Below, one piece after another: positions 15,850-24,283 of a stretch of DNA of 42,728 nucleotides. The position numbers were made by a program, and so were the translations under genes. Within the stretch, counting starts at the first letter, position 1; every line of letters begins with the position of its first letter. The notes under the pieces were generated by a model. That model worked only from the letters and a program-made list of their open reading frames with translations. It was not told the origin of the DNA and did not search any database. This DNA comes from Actinomycetota bacterium (lineage in GTDB: Bacteria > Actinomycetota > CADDZG01 > JAHWKV01), in assembly GCA_030447305.1 (NCBI GenBank), contig JAUJPC010000004.1:217269-259996 (forward strand), in the 5' to 3' direction.

Positions 15850-16072
15850 GTGGACCACAAAGTGGGGCCCCGTCATGGTCACACCGGCGGCGGGGGTCAA
15901 AGCCTAATGCAGGTGCGGCTAGACACGTCCCCATGTGAATGGCGCGATCTTGCGGTCGCTTACTTCTACGGAGATAGTTGGCTCAAAGCAACAGTGTGCC
16001 GAGCAAGCCCTTCTGCCGTTCGTCTGCTCGAGGATGGGGCCTGCTCCGGACGGAATTGGCTGGCGTCCGGTA

Positions 16073-16426
16073 TCAACTGGAGTTTGCAGAAGTCAAACGC
16101 GTGCGCATCTCTGCCAAAGCTCGCTCTAATACCACGAGCAGTTCCTCTTCCGAGAATTCCTTGATCCGGTCGTAAAACAGATTCAACAGGTGCCAGCGGG
16201 GCCAGTCCGCAGTGTTGGGTAGGTAACCGCCATACGACAGCATTCGGTCCATATTGAGATTGAGCGCTATGGCGAGTTTGCCCAGTCGTTTGGGAGGAGG
16301 GATGACTTCACCGTTCTCCCAACGTGAGATCGTCTGCTGAGTTACGCCGACGCGCTCCGCCAGCTCTGCTTGCCCAAGTCGCAATTCCTCCCGGCGGGCC
16401 CTGATCGTGCGGTCTAAGAGTCCCAC
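16073..16426 (-). CDS. XRE-family helix-turn-helix regulator
   Basis: A 117-aa protein. Residues 5-62 are an HTH_3 domain (IRARREELRLGQAELAERVG, TQQTISRWENGEVIPPPKRL). The C-terminal 50 residues form predicted helices (LLNLFYDRIKEFSEEELLVV) and may dimerise. ATG at 16426 has no strong ribosome site in the preceding bases. It stands alone, downstream of the CPBP gene in the same direction, with 178 bases between. The inverted repeat CATGG-N9-CCATG at 16484-16502, with ACACTTAAA as spacer, is a candidate autoregulatory site. Targets cannot be read from sequence; the pilin promoter shares part of that motif. Confidence 0.85.
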   Translation of the reverse strand: MGLLDRTIRARREELRLGQAELAERVGVTQQTISRWENGEVIPPPKRLGKLAIALNLNMDRMLSYGGYLPNTADWPRWHLLNLFYDRIKEFSEEELLVVLERALAEMRTRLTSANSS

Positions 16427-16604
16427 TTACTAAATCCCTTCTGCGCAAGTACCGAATACAGCTACGTTCTTATCGGCAAAAACCATGGACACTTAAACCA
16501 TGAGTCTCAATTCAGCGCAATTGTGTGGAAGTTTCGGCTCGCACCACGAACCCCGGACTTTCTTGGAGCTACCGCTGATCTCCAAAGAGGCCAGTTGCCT
16601 TCTA

Positions 16605-17471
16605 CTATCTCCACAGTGATTGAATCACGAACAATCCCAAATTCATCACCGCATGTGCAAACGATATACCCAGTACGCATTGGGTCTTCCATGCACAGAG
16701 TCCGAAGTAAAGCCCGACCAGAGTGATAAACGGGAGTCTACTCACCGGTACTGCACTCACGTAAGCACCAATAAACAATAATGTGCTCAAAGGAATCGAA
16801 ACTCTTCCAACCGCTCGGTCCAGAGCACCTTGAATGAGTCCCCGGAAAACAATCTCCTCTAGGAACGCTCCAAAAATAATTAGTGTTAAAGAAGCCAGAA
16901 TGAGCTTTCGCCAACCGCCCTCCACAAACGGGGGTAGTGGTCCCCAGAACGAGCCGATCGCTCCCAATCCGACTCCGCTCACACCTATAGCTGCCTGCAT
17001 TGGCCAGGATTTCACCCTGAAAACCATGCTCGACAGGGCAAGACCTGAGACCTTGGCTGAGAGGAATGCCGCGAGCCACAGGGGCGCTCCGGCAAGAGCC
17101 GACCAGAAGATCGGATCGATCTCCCTAACCGGCATGGTTGCACCCAGGATCCTCAGGAGCGGAATCAGGGCCATCACGGGGAGGCATGCAAGGACTGCAT
17201 CACCCTTACCGCCAGGCACGCCGTGGCCCGACAAACAATAGTGCGTGAGCAAGGCAAATAAGAGCAGTGAGTGGACGATCAGCCCTTGCCTCACGCCGAC
17301 CAGACCGAACGTTGCCTCTGCAGCAACCGTGCACAACACATACGCAGAGAGCTTTCCCTTGCCGCTTCTGCTTGTTGAGAGTTCCACAATCCCGGGTTGC
17401 TCAAAGAGGGCGAGGGTTGCGCTGTTCGCGACGGCGACCGACTCGTCCCCGGTGGCAACGGCCTTGGTCAA
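16605..17471 (-). CDS. CPBP-family (CAAX-like) intramembrane protease homologue
   Basis: A 288-aa polytopic protein with about seven membrane segments. The family's motif 1 is present as EEIVFRG (residues 205-211) and motif 3 as HAVMN (273-277). The position of motif 2, usually FxxxH, reads FIGAY (233-237), so a metal ligand appears replaced by Tyr; activity is therefore uncertain. These proteins cut prenylated or membrane peptides, or serve as bacteriocin-immunity or maturation factors. Its place at the end of a run of membrane and secreted genes suggests it processes one of them, which is inference. The N-terminal 40 residues are cytoplasmic and not conserved. Confidence 0.78.
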   Translation of the reverse strand: MTKAVATGDESVAVANSATLALFEQPGIVELSTSRSGKGKLSAYVLCTVAAEATFGLVGVRQGLIVHSLLLFALLTHYCLSGHGVPGGKGDAVLACLPVMALIPLLRILGATMPVREIDPIFWSALAGAPLWLAAFLSAKVSGLALSSMVFRVKSWPMQAAIGVSGVGLGAIGSFWGPLPPFVEGGWRKLILASLTLIIFGAFLEEIVFRGLIQGALDRAVGRVSIPLSTLLFIGAYVSAVPVSRLPFITLVGLYFGLCAWKTQCVLGISFAHAVMNLGLFVIQSLWR

Positions 17472-17480
17472 TTTTGAATC

Positions 17481-17732
17481 CTAAGTCAGGAGTTCGAGGA
17501 ACCGAAGGACCAGGGTAACCGCGAAGATACACAGGAGGGGCAAGACCGCTACATTCAGGCACCGAACAGCCCGCAACCTTCGGGGATGGGGGAAAAAGGC
17601 GTTGAGCATCTCCCTCTCGATCAACAGGGCCATGAGAAGGATGATTGCGATTATTCCGGTCATTACGGAGAAGGTTGAGTAGTCGTTGTCTGCAACAAAC
17701 CGGGCCACCTGGCGAGAATAGGTTGCGGTCAA
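17481..17732 (-). CDS. Small membrane protein, two transmembrane segments
   Basis: An 83-aa protein with membrane segments SVMTGIIAIILLMALLIERE and VAVLPLLCIFAVTLVLRFLE and a basic loop (PHPRRLRAVR) between. No family recognised. Its start overlaps the stop of the kelch gene by four bases (ATGA type) and its stop is nine bases before the CPBP gene, so it is translated as part of this operon and probably works with the membrane domain of the kelch protein. Confidence 0.65.
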   Translation of the reverse strand: MTATYSRQVARFVADNDYSTFSVMTGIIAIILLMALLIEREMLNAFFPHPRRLRAVRCLNVAVLPLLCIFAVTLVLRFLELLT

Positions 17733-19945
17733 GCTCGCACCTGTCTTAATCGCCTTACACTCAAACCTCCGGGGCTTCCGAAGGCCGCTCTGAAGAGTTG
17801 CGCAGTGGCCCCGGCAAGGCTCACTGAAAGCAATACGACAAGACTCGCCTCAGCCGACCAGTTACCGAGATAGAGCATCCCGATGGTCAAGAACGTTTCC
17901 AGGCCAATACTGAGTCCTATTGCCAGGGCCAGCTCACTTGCCCATCCGCTCGGACGAAACAGCCCCACAAGCGCCATCCCCGGCGCAAAAAGGAGGAAAA
18001 GGAAAGCGGCTGCAGCCTGGAGAAACGGCAGTTCCTGTACCATTGCGAGGGCCAACAACCCTGAAGAAGCGATTACCAACGCGGGTCGGCCCCAGCTATA
18101 CCGGTGTTCGACCAGGGAGGCAAGGGGCGGGTCCTGCAAGGCCGATGCCACGGTCCGGGTGGTGGACCCGAGGTCTTGGGATGTCAACGGGTCGGCTTCG
18201 TCCTGCACGAGCGTCAGCCGATTTCGAGTTTCGTCGTCCCTTGCGGTCTCCGCAACGGGAGACTCAACGAAGCTCGTAATCGGTGAGGCGTCTTCTTTTT
18301 CGTCATCCCGAGAAAAACGAGGCAAGTTGTCATCCTGTTCGGGTCTATCGAGTGTCACGGCGGTTCGAAACTTATGATTTTCAGCCGGCCGCTCAACAGG
18401 ATCACCCGTGATATCAGGCTCTGGGAAACTGTGCTTGCCTCGTGATGGCGCCGTCCCGTTCAGGGTTACCTCTCCCAGGCCGGACGGCCTGGATCGAGGT
18501 GGATATGTCAAACGAACCCACTTGCCCGGTGACGGAATCCCCTTGTGGTTGACCAGAAATAGCATGTACCAGCCCGGGGGTGCGATGTTGGGACTATTCG
18601 GTACCAAAGCCTCGAGGAGTCCGCCGGCTCGTGACTCAAAAGGCACATCTACGACTCGCTGCCCGGAGTCGAAGCCGTGAGATACCGCCGCCGGCCTCAC
18701 CAGGTTGAGCCAGCGAATATCGGAGTCGGTCGTTCTAACCCTAAACGGCATACCGGGGACAATCTCCGGTGAAATCTCGGCAATCGTGGGGCGCTTTCCC
18801 CGGAACAGATAGGGCGGACTGAAGACCTCAATTCGGAGCTCAGAGTAGCCCAGCACATTAGTGGACCCCGCAGTTATAACCCTCCCGTCGTCCAACAGAA
18901 GCGCGCTTGAATGGGCCATCCGCGGGACCTGTGCCGGAGCGGTGGTGGTCCACACTCCAGTCGACGGATCGTAGATCTCTCCATCTGTTGCAGCTGTTTG
19001 CCCTCCCTCGTGTGACGAACTTCCACCACATATGAGGATCGTCCGGTCGGGAAGTAGGACGGCATTGAAGTTCGCCCTGCCCCGCTTCAGCGGCAAGGCG
19101 GGACGAACACTGGGACCAAACTGGCTAAGGTCCAAGATTTGTGCTTCCGACCGGGGTGGGGCGCCTCCACCAAATACCATGACTTGCTGATCCTGAGCGG
19201 GCGGAAGGAGAACCGTCGCTCCTTGTTCCCGTAACCCAAGCGCAACATCGGACGATCCGGCTACTTCAGGCAGCTCTGTAAAGTAGCCATCGGGATTGAG
19301 GAGTCCCCTGCTGAGTCCCGCCCCTCCACCGAAATGCTGCCCGGAATAAAGGGCCGAGCCGCCCCCGAGGAGCGTCAACTGAGGATACAGCGGCCAATTC
19401 AAGGCCGGTGAAGGGACAGTGGACCAACCATTGGACTTTTCGTAGACGTGGACGGGGTTCCTGCCCGCCCCACCGACAGCAAGAACCCGTCCATCTCCGA
19501 GCTCCACAAGGGTGGGACAAGGCCCTCGCTCCGGCAGGTCGTTTACCCGTAACCACTCTTCGGCAGAAGGATCGAACAGGTAGCTCTGCTTTATTCGAAT
19601 GGCGCTCGCTTCCTTGCTCCCGCCCGTCAGGAGTACACGCCCGTCGGGAAGCATGCGTTGCGAACCCAAAGAGAAGTCAACGGGAAGGTCCCAGGTCTTG
19701 CAATTTCCGTGGTCGGGATCCCAGAGGTACGCGCTGCCGGCGTGTCTTGCGCCATTTTGTTTTGGCCCTCCCGGCAAGAACAACACTTTCCCGGTCGGAA
19801 GGAGGACGGCGTGAGCGCCTGGAAAAGGCAGGCGGTGATCGAGAACTTCCCAAAGACCCTTGTCGGCCGGATCGGGAGGCATAGTTGCCGCGCGAGCTTG
19901 CACGCCAAGCGTTACCGCCACTGAAGCTGCCACCACAACCTAATT
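17729..19945 (-). CDS. Kelch/galactose-oxidase-like secreted protein with membrane C-terminus
   Basis: About 735 aa. A signal peptide ends near QARA. Then come kelch blades (HAVLLPTGKVLFLPGG, MLPDGRVLLTGGSKEA, LVELGDGRVLAVGGAG, VLLPDRTILICGGSSS, ALLLDDGRVITAGSTN), the galactose-oxidase E-set domain (about 390-500, with SPPYLFRGKRPTIAEISP and AAVSHGFDSGQRVVDVPF), a charged linker, and three or four membrane helices (AAFLFLLFAPGMALVGLF, ELALAIGLSIGLETFLTIGM) resembling DUF1616. In galactose oxidase the copper ligand pair is Tyr-His; here the matching site reads RMAHSS, so the Tyr is absent and the crosslinked Tyr also seems replaced. A non-catalytic binding role is likely. The clean frame begins at 19936; adding one base near 19940 would give the better start MNTIRLVVAAS. 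Confidence 0.72.
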
Positions 19946-19983
19946 GTGTTCATCCATAGAGATAGTATCTCAAAGAGCACGCC

Positions 19984-21867
19984 TTACTGCCCGCTCGCCA
20001 GGGTGAAGATGGTGCTGTCGTCCGTCGTTAAGATCTGATCAAACTTGGGAGAGTCCTTCAACGTTGCCTCCACGTAAGTCAGCCAATCTCCTCCGCCGAA
20101 GCGCGCCTCAGGGGATTTGTCGGCGGGTGCCGGCACTCCCAGGAGATTCACAGCCTCTTTTTGCCCTCTGGTGATAATCAAGAAGGCCTCTCTGTTACCT
20201 TCGCCCTGCATCAATTTCTCTATACCACTCACCATGCTGTCCGGGTCGGCAAAGTCCAAGCGGTAGTCGGCAAGCGTTTTGTACTCGTATCGCTCGTAGC
20301 CGCGGTACTTCCAAGGAAGATTGTTATCACCCGCAATAAGAACTGACCCGGTAGGGGCAATGCGATACAGCGTGGCAACGGCGTCTACTTCGCCGGGGGT
20401 GAAACGGTCGATGGTTTGGTTGCCGTACCGAATCAGCAGAAATCCACCCAGCAAGACAACTCCTAGCGCGGTGCAGACGAAAACGCTTCGAACGGAACGT
20501 TGAGCGTCGAATCCCCGGATGGAGAGCAAGCCGGCGGTGAAGAGTGCACAGAAAGGCAGGGAGAAGAGGTAAACGCGCAGAAGCATCTCACCGCCGTAGG
20601 CCTGCAAGAGCAACAGCGGGAATGGAGCCGCGGCCAGTATCATACAGGCAAAAGTCCGGTTGGATCTTTGCCTTATTCTTACGGCGCCCACTGCAGCGAG
20701 CAGCCATACCAACGATGTCATGAGGATCCGTCCGTAGACAACGATCATGTGCTGGCGACTTCCCTGCACTCGCCCCTGAACGTTGGCTTCAGCCGATTCC
20801 GCGAGACTGAGAGGGCTGAGGACCATGTCCAGATGACCGGCAAGGAAGGTGACCGTCATATAGCTGATCCATGTCGCAAGCGCGACTCCCATAAGCAGGG
20901 GTAACCCGCGCAAGGTAATTTGGTTACCGACCACCAGCAAGGTGACGCCCATCAAGATCGCGAACGGAGTTAGCTGATGACTAGGCACATCGGCCGTAAA
21001 GGCAACGATCAGGACGGCCGCGGCCAGCAGTCGTTGCAGCCTCTGGCTTGCTCCCGTGGCCTCTGAGATTTCATCCCCTGCGGATTCCCCGAGTTCCAAA
21101 CCGGCGCGTCGGAGCCTTTTGACCTTGAATAGAAACCGCTCCATCCAGGGCCGCCGTGCCTGCGCTGAGGTGAACCACTTGAGCAGGATTCCGAGGACCA
21201 GGAGATAACTAAAGTACGCGAGAGCCTGAGGCGCAAAATAATCCTGACCGATCCAGTTGGTTGTATAGAACAGCCACAAAGCGAGACATACGGCCCTTTG
21301 GTCGAGAAGAGTGGATTTGAAGATCAGAACGAGCGGGGTTAGATAAAGGAAATTAAAGAAGACAGGCGCCCATCTGATGAGGGCGACCGGGCTGGTCAAG
21401 TCAGCTATTTCGGTGAGGAGCGCGCTCAACCCGAAGAAGCCCGGCCAGCTGAAGTAGGCGTCGATACCCGCGTCGAGACCTCGGTTGCGAATGATGTACT
21501 CGGTTATTCCGGCATGGCGCCAGGCAACCGGGAAAACTGGTTCGGACGCCACCAGGCTATTGACGCCATGGAGCATCACTATCCACATTCCGAGCTGGAG
21601 AGTCGCCAGCGGCAACGAAATCCGCGGTCGGTGGACTGTAAGCATGAAGCTCCAGGTAAACAAGGCCATCGCCACGAACATTTGGGGGGGAAGAGCAGAG
21701 ATTAGCCCCACACCGGTCACGCGCTCAAGGTCAATGCCCTGCAGCGACGCTGCCCAGAGGCCAGCCCCTACGACCGCCATCGAAAAGGGAACGGTCTTAC
21801 CTAAGGTGAGCTTCAGAGAATGTTCGAGAGCATGGCGGGGCCGGGCCCGAGAAGCTGCTACAGTCAT
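19984..21867 (-). CDS. Large polytopic membrane protein, possible GT-C glycosyltransferase
   Basis: A 627-aa protein with roughly 12 membrane segments over residues 30-490, followed by a 130-residue soluble C-terminus. After the third or fourth segment the outside loop reads RNRGLDAGIDAYFSWPGFFG, like the first large loop of membrane GT-C enzymes that use lipid-linked sugars, but no canonical DxD or ExD is certain. The C-terminal region has alternating strands and helices (TGSVLIAGDNNLPWKYRGYE). ATG at 21867 has AGGAG seven bases upstream. It precedes the kelch gene in the same direction with a 47-base gap. An oligosaccharide transfer role is inference from topology and locus. Confidence 0.6.
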   Translation of the reverse strand: MTVAASRARPRHALEHSLKLTLGKTVPFSMAVVGAGLWAASLQGIDLERVTGVGLISALPPQMFVAMALFTWSFMLTVHRPRISLPLATLQLGMWIVMLHGVNSLVASEPVFPVAWRHAGITEYIIRNRGLDAGIDAYFSWPGFFGLSALLTEIADLTSPVALIRWAPVFFNFLYLTPLVLIFKSTLLDQRAVCLALWLFYTTNWIGQDYFAPQALAYFSYLLVLGILLKWFTSAQARRPWMERFLFKVKRLRRAGLELGESAGDEISEATGASQRLQRLLAAAVLIVAFTADVPSHQLTPFAILMGVTLLVVGNQITLRGLPLLMGVALATWISYMTVTFLAGHLDMVLSPLSLAESAEANVQGRVQGSRQHMIVVYGRILMTSLVWLLAAVGAVRIRQRSNRTFACMILAAAPFPLLLLQAYGGEMLLRVYLFSLPFCALFTAGLLSIRGFDAQRSVRSVFVCTALGVVLLGGFLLIRYGNQTIDRFTPGEVDAVATLYRIAPTGSVLIAGDNNLPWKYRGYERYEYKTLADYRLDFADPDSMVSGIEKLMQGEGNREAFLIITRGQKEAVNLLGVPAPADKSPEARFGGGDWLTYVEATLKDSPKFDQILTTDDSTIFTLASGQ

Positions 21868-21963
21868 TACCGAACTCCTGGGCTGTTCCTAAGAACCCTT
21901 GCGACGTACTGAGTGATCCTGTACAAAGCGCCTGTGTTACGGCTGTAGCCTTGCGGAGTCGCC

Positions 21964-22608
21964 TCAGGGGCTGGAGTCCTCAAGGTGAAGTGATCCTGCT
22001 CCGGACAGAGGCAGCTCAGGATTCCCAACCGCAATGAGGCTCTCGATGAAGGCCATGTCCCGCTTGCGGATTCTGTGCTCTAGCTGCTCAAAGCGGTCGG
22101 CCGTGTCCCGGTGGTGACCCTTGAGCCGCAGATCAATCTCGCGCTGCAGGTTGCTCAACATGTCGCTGAGACGTAGCGCAAACGCCGAGAATCCTTCTTT
22201 GCCCTCTGCAGATTCGGCCTGTAGGCCAACATCCCAGTAGGGGAAGGCGTTGCCGGGTCCGCTTTCGGACGGCAGGACGGCAACCCTTTGGTCACAGCGA
22301 CTGCCGGCGAATGCATCCTGCAACTTGAGCATTTGTACTTCGAGACTCTCGAGCGCGGCGAGGATTCTCGCTTCAGATTCAGCGCATCTTCTTTGCTGAT
22401 CTAAGTCCATGGCCCTCAGCTGTGCCGCGACGGCGTCCAATGGCCCACTTTCGGCCGGCAGCCGAGACGCTGCCGGCTCGGTCGGCGGAAGATCCCCAGG
22501 TTGTTCATTACGATCGCCACTCTTTAATGCGGAAGGTTGCGGAGCAGGCTCCCTCCAGACACGCTCGTAGAGGCGGGAGGATGCCGTTACATTCCCGGAG
22601 GAACTCAC
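21964..22608 (-). CDS. Coiled-coil protein of unknown function
   Basis: A 214-aa protein with no membrane segment or signal peptide. The N-terminal 60 residues are proline- and acid-rich and probably disordered. Two helical coiled-coil regions follow: DAVAAQLRAMDLDQQRRCAE running on to about residue 100, and LRLSDMLSNLQREIDLRLKG to IRKRDMAFIESL. A GTG start at 22608 has AAGGGA upstream. It could be a cytoplasmic scaffold for the membrane proteins encoded after it; I do not recognise a family. Confidence 0.6.
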   Translation of the reverse strand: MSSSGNVTASSRLYERVWREPAPQPSALKSGDRNEQPGDLPPTEPAASRLPAESGPLDAVAAQLRAMDLDQQRRCAESEARILAALESLEVQMLKLQDAFAGSRCDQRVAVLPSESGPGNAFPYWDVGLQAESAEGKEGFSAFALRLSDMLSNLQREIDLRLKGHHRDTADRFEQLEHRIRKRDMAFIESLIAVGNPELPLSGAGSLHLEDSSP

Positions 22609-22695
22609 GTTGGCGTCCCTTCTGCACCTGGTTCGTTGGACTGTGACTGCGCAAGAATGGAAATCGTCTTGACGGTTGCCTCAGGTGCCCTCACT

Positions 22696-23028
22696 CTAGG
22701 AAAACCGTGCCGAAAGCCGGATTTGAATGGCTACCAGCGTCGCAATCAGCGAGTCGAATACCCGTGCCAGGAAGGGAAAACGAGCCTTCAACGTGGTCAG
22801 AAGACTTATGACGGCGTTGAATCGTGCACAGATGCCTCCGGTGCAGTAGGGCGGCGCCTCCAAGGTCAGTTGACCGATCTTTGGCTCAAATTGGCTTGTT
22901 TCCGTTCCCGCTGGTGAAGCGGTTATGTCTCGAGTTTGCACTACCGCCAGAGATGCCAGAATGGCAACCAAAACGCCCAACAGGATCATGGAATAGGGTC
23001 CGATCCTTCCAGCTCTCGTAACTGTCAT
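22696..23028 (-). CDS. Small secreted or membrane-anchored protein
   Basis: A 110-aa protein starting at ATG 23028, which has AAGGAGG seven bases upstream; an earlier frame start at 23055 lacks such a site. The N-terminus has a signal/anchor segment (YSMILLGVLVAILASLAVVQ), then a short acidic part with a close Cys pair (PPYCTGGICARF), then a hydrophobic amphipathic stretch (AVISLLTTLKARFPFLARVF). No family recognised. It is the first gene of a minus-strand run that goes on to the CPBP gene. Confidence 0.65.
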   Translation of the reverse strand: MTVTRAGRIGPYSMILLGVLVAILASLAVVQTRDITASPAGTETSQFEPKIGQLTLEAPPYCTGGICARFNAVISLLTTLKARFPFLARVFDSLIATLVAIQIRLSARFS

Positions 23029-23055
23029 GCTTATCCTCCTTACTCCTGACCGCAT

Positions 23056-23083
23056 TTGTACACTTTCATATGTGTCTATACAC
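23056..23083. promoter_or_regulatory. Candidate promoter/operator between divergent secreted-protein genes
   Basis: CATATGTGTCTATACAC (23067-23083) is the 2828 site with CT inserted at its centre; GTGT and ACAC half-sites are kept. On the plus strand TTTGTA (23055-23060) and TATACA (23077-23082) are 16 bases apart, so the palindrome would overlap the -10 of the lipoprotein promoter. Confidence 0.45.
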
Positions 23084-23110
23084 TCTTCTATGGTGCCACC
23101 ATAACGGCAT

Positions 23111-23131
23111 ACCGGTTGCTCGTCAACCGGT
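23111..23131 (+). promoter_or_regulatory. Hairpin in the leader of the lipoprotein gene
   Basis: An 8-bp perfect stem, ACCGGTTG (23111-23118) with CAACCGGT (23124-23131), and loop CTCGT. It lies between the candidate promoter and the ribosome site of the lipoprotein gene and could affect mRNA stability or translation. It could equally be a protein-binding palindrome. Confidence 0.4.
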
Positions 23132-23167
23132 CGGCTCTAGAGAAACTGACGCGGAAGGTGGATTCGA

Positions 23168-23743
23168 ATGGGCAAAGCAAACCTGCTCAAACTTAGTAGT
23201 CCAATCTCAAAGGTTCTGACCATTGGTCTAGCGGTTTTTCTTGTGGGGATATTGAGTTCGTGCTCGTCGGCCCCTAAACGCGCACCAGGAGCGAGCCGAG
23301 ACACGGAGGCGGCCGCGGAGTCGACAGACAACCAAAAACAGCAAGTCAGCCCGGCAGCGGATGCCGTCGACCTCATCGATCAAAACCTCAAGCGGGGGAC
23401 TGAGCTTCCCGCCGGTTGGCCCGTGGACCTGATCCCGCTTCCCGAAGGAGCCTCCCCCATCGCATCATTGGCTCAAACCACTATTCCCGGGAGCACAGCA
23501 CCGGCTACGGCCGTTTTCTATTCCGCCTCTCTGCCTTCCCAAGAGATTCAGGAATTGTTTGCACGGGAGTTACCCAAGAAGGGTTGGAACCTGCTCGAAT
23601 CTTCACCGCCGGGTGACTCGATGTTCACGGTCGTGGAGGGTAACGGTTATGTGGGCGTCTTTGGAACCGGAAAGGGGCTCGCGGAGTCTGAAGCAAAGGC
23701 GGATCAGCCCATGACCATTCAGGTGGTCCTGGCAAAGGCGTAG
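23168..23743 (+). CDS. Lipoprotein of unknown function
   Basis: A 191-aa protein. The signal peptide has a basic start, a hydrophobic core (LTIGLAVFLVGILSSC) and a lipobox LSSC, so the mature protein should be lipid-anchored at Cys32 on the outer face of the membrane. A low-complexity linker follows, then a compact domain with LPAGWPVDLIPLPEGASPIA, SASLPSQEIQELFARELPKK and GWNLLESSPPGDSMFTVVEG, and it ends in a beta strand (PMTIQVVLAKA). The pattern resembles small extracellular alpha/beta domains but I cannot name it. Ribosome site GGAAGGTG. Its stop is three bases from the stop of the converging gene at 23747. Confidence 0.75.
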   Translation: MGKANLLKLSSPISKVLTIGLAVFLVGILSSCSSAPKRAPGASRDTEAAAESTDNQKQQVSPAADAVDLIDQNLKRGTELPAGWPVDLIPLPEGASPIASLAQTTIPGSTAPATAVFYSASLPSQEIQELFARELPKKGWNLLESSPPGDSMFTVVEGNGYVGVFGTGKGLAESEAKADQPMTIQVVLAKA

Positions 23744-23746
23744 TCC

Positions 23747-24283
23747 TTACAGCTTCTTCGATCCTCCAGCACTTCTCTTCCTCCGTGGTGATCCCGGGCG
23801 GCCCTTCCTGAAGTTCCTGGGACGGCGAAGTAGGTCCACGGCGACGCCTGCCACGACTAGAGAGGTGGCCAGGCCAAATGCAACATTGGTCCACGTAATC
23901 CCCCAACTAGGGGGCTTGATCAGAATGACGGCCTCTTGAACCTGCTCCCCATTCTCGGACCTCTGGCATACGGCTTGCAGGCGGGCGCGGCCCACCCCCG
24001 CGGTGGAAGGAAGACGGATCAGTTGCTCAAAAGAGCCGTCTGCGTCAGCTACGGCAGCCGTTGAGGAGCTAAGGGCCGGATCATAGAGATCGAACCGAAC
24101 CTTGTTGCCGCCGGCGCACCCGGAGCCGGCGACCATCGTGCTGCCACCAGCCCTCAGTTCCCCTGGAACAGCGGATAAGGTCTCCACGTCCAAGTCCCGG
24201 AACGGCGGCTTTGGCTCCTTTGCCTCATTACTTAAGGGTAGGAGTATTAAGGCCAGGGCTGCGACTGGAAAGGGAAGGCGCAT
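23747..24283 (-). CDS. Membrane-anchored Ig-like domain protein
   Basis: A 178-aa protein: signal peptide (FPVAALALILLPLSNEA), an outer beta-sandwich-like domain of about 100 residues (VETLSAVPGELRAGGSTMVA, GCAGGNKVRFDLYDPA, FEQLIRLPSTAGVGRARLQ) with Cys residues likely forming a disulphide, one membrane helix (NVAFGLATSLVVAGVAVDLL), and a very basic cytoplasmic tail (RRPRNFRKGRPGSPRRKR). The ATG at 24283 overlaps the stop of the 51-aa gene (TGATG). It is the last gene after the sugar-transferase/DUF4012 fusion, so a role in polysaccharide export or attachment is inferred. Confidence 0.65.
   Translation of the reverse strand: MRLPFPVAALALILLPLSNEAKEPKPPFRDLDVETLSAVPGELRAGGSTMVAGSGCAGGNKVRFDLYDPALSSSTAAVADADGSFEQLIRLPSTAGVGRARLQAVCQRSENGEQVQEAVILIKPPSWGITWTNVAFGLATSLVVAGVAVDLLRRPRNFRKGRPGSPRRKRSAGGSKKL

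Larger units (their letters stand above)
13193..15875 (+). mobile_element. IS3-family (IS407-type) element interrupted by an IS110-family element
   Basis: The ends are imperfect inverted repeats: both begin TGACGGG and share CCCC, GTGGTCCA and GTGTGAGAGT over about 40 bases. A 4-bp direct repeat TGGT flanks the element (13189-13192 and 15876-15879), the duplication size usual for IS407-type IS3 elements. Inside are orfA and orfB in the plus direction. Without the nested 1.45-kb insertion the element would be about 1.24 kb, a normal size. It is inactive: orfA is split and orfB has a frameshift. It sits between the pilin promoter region and the XRE gene. Confidence 0.88.
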
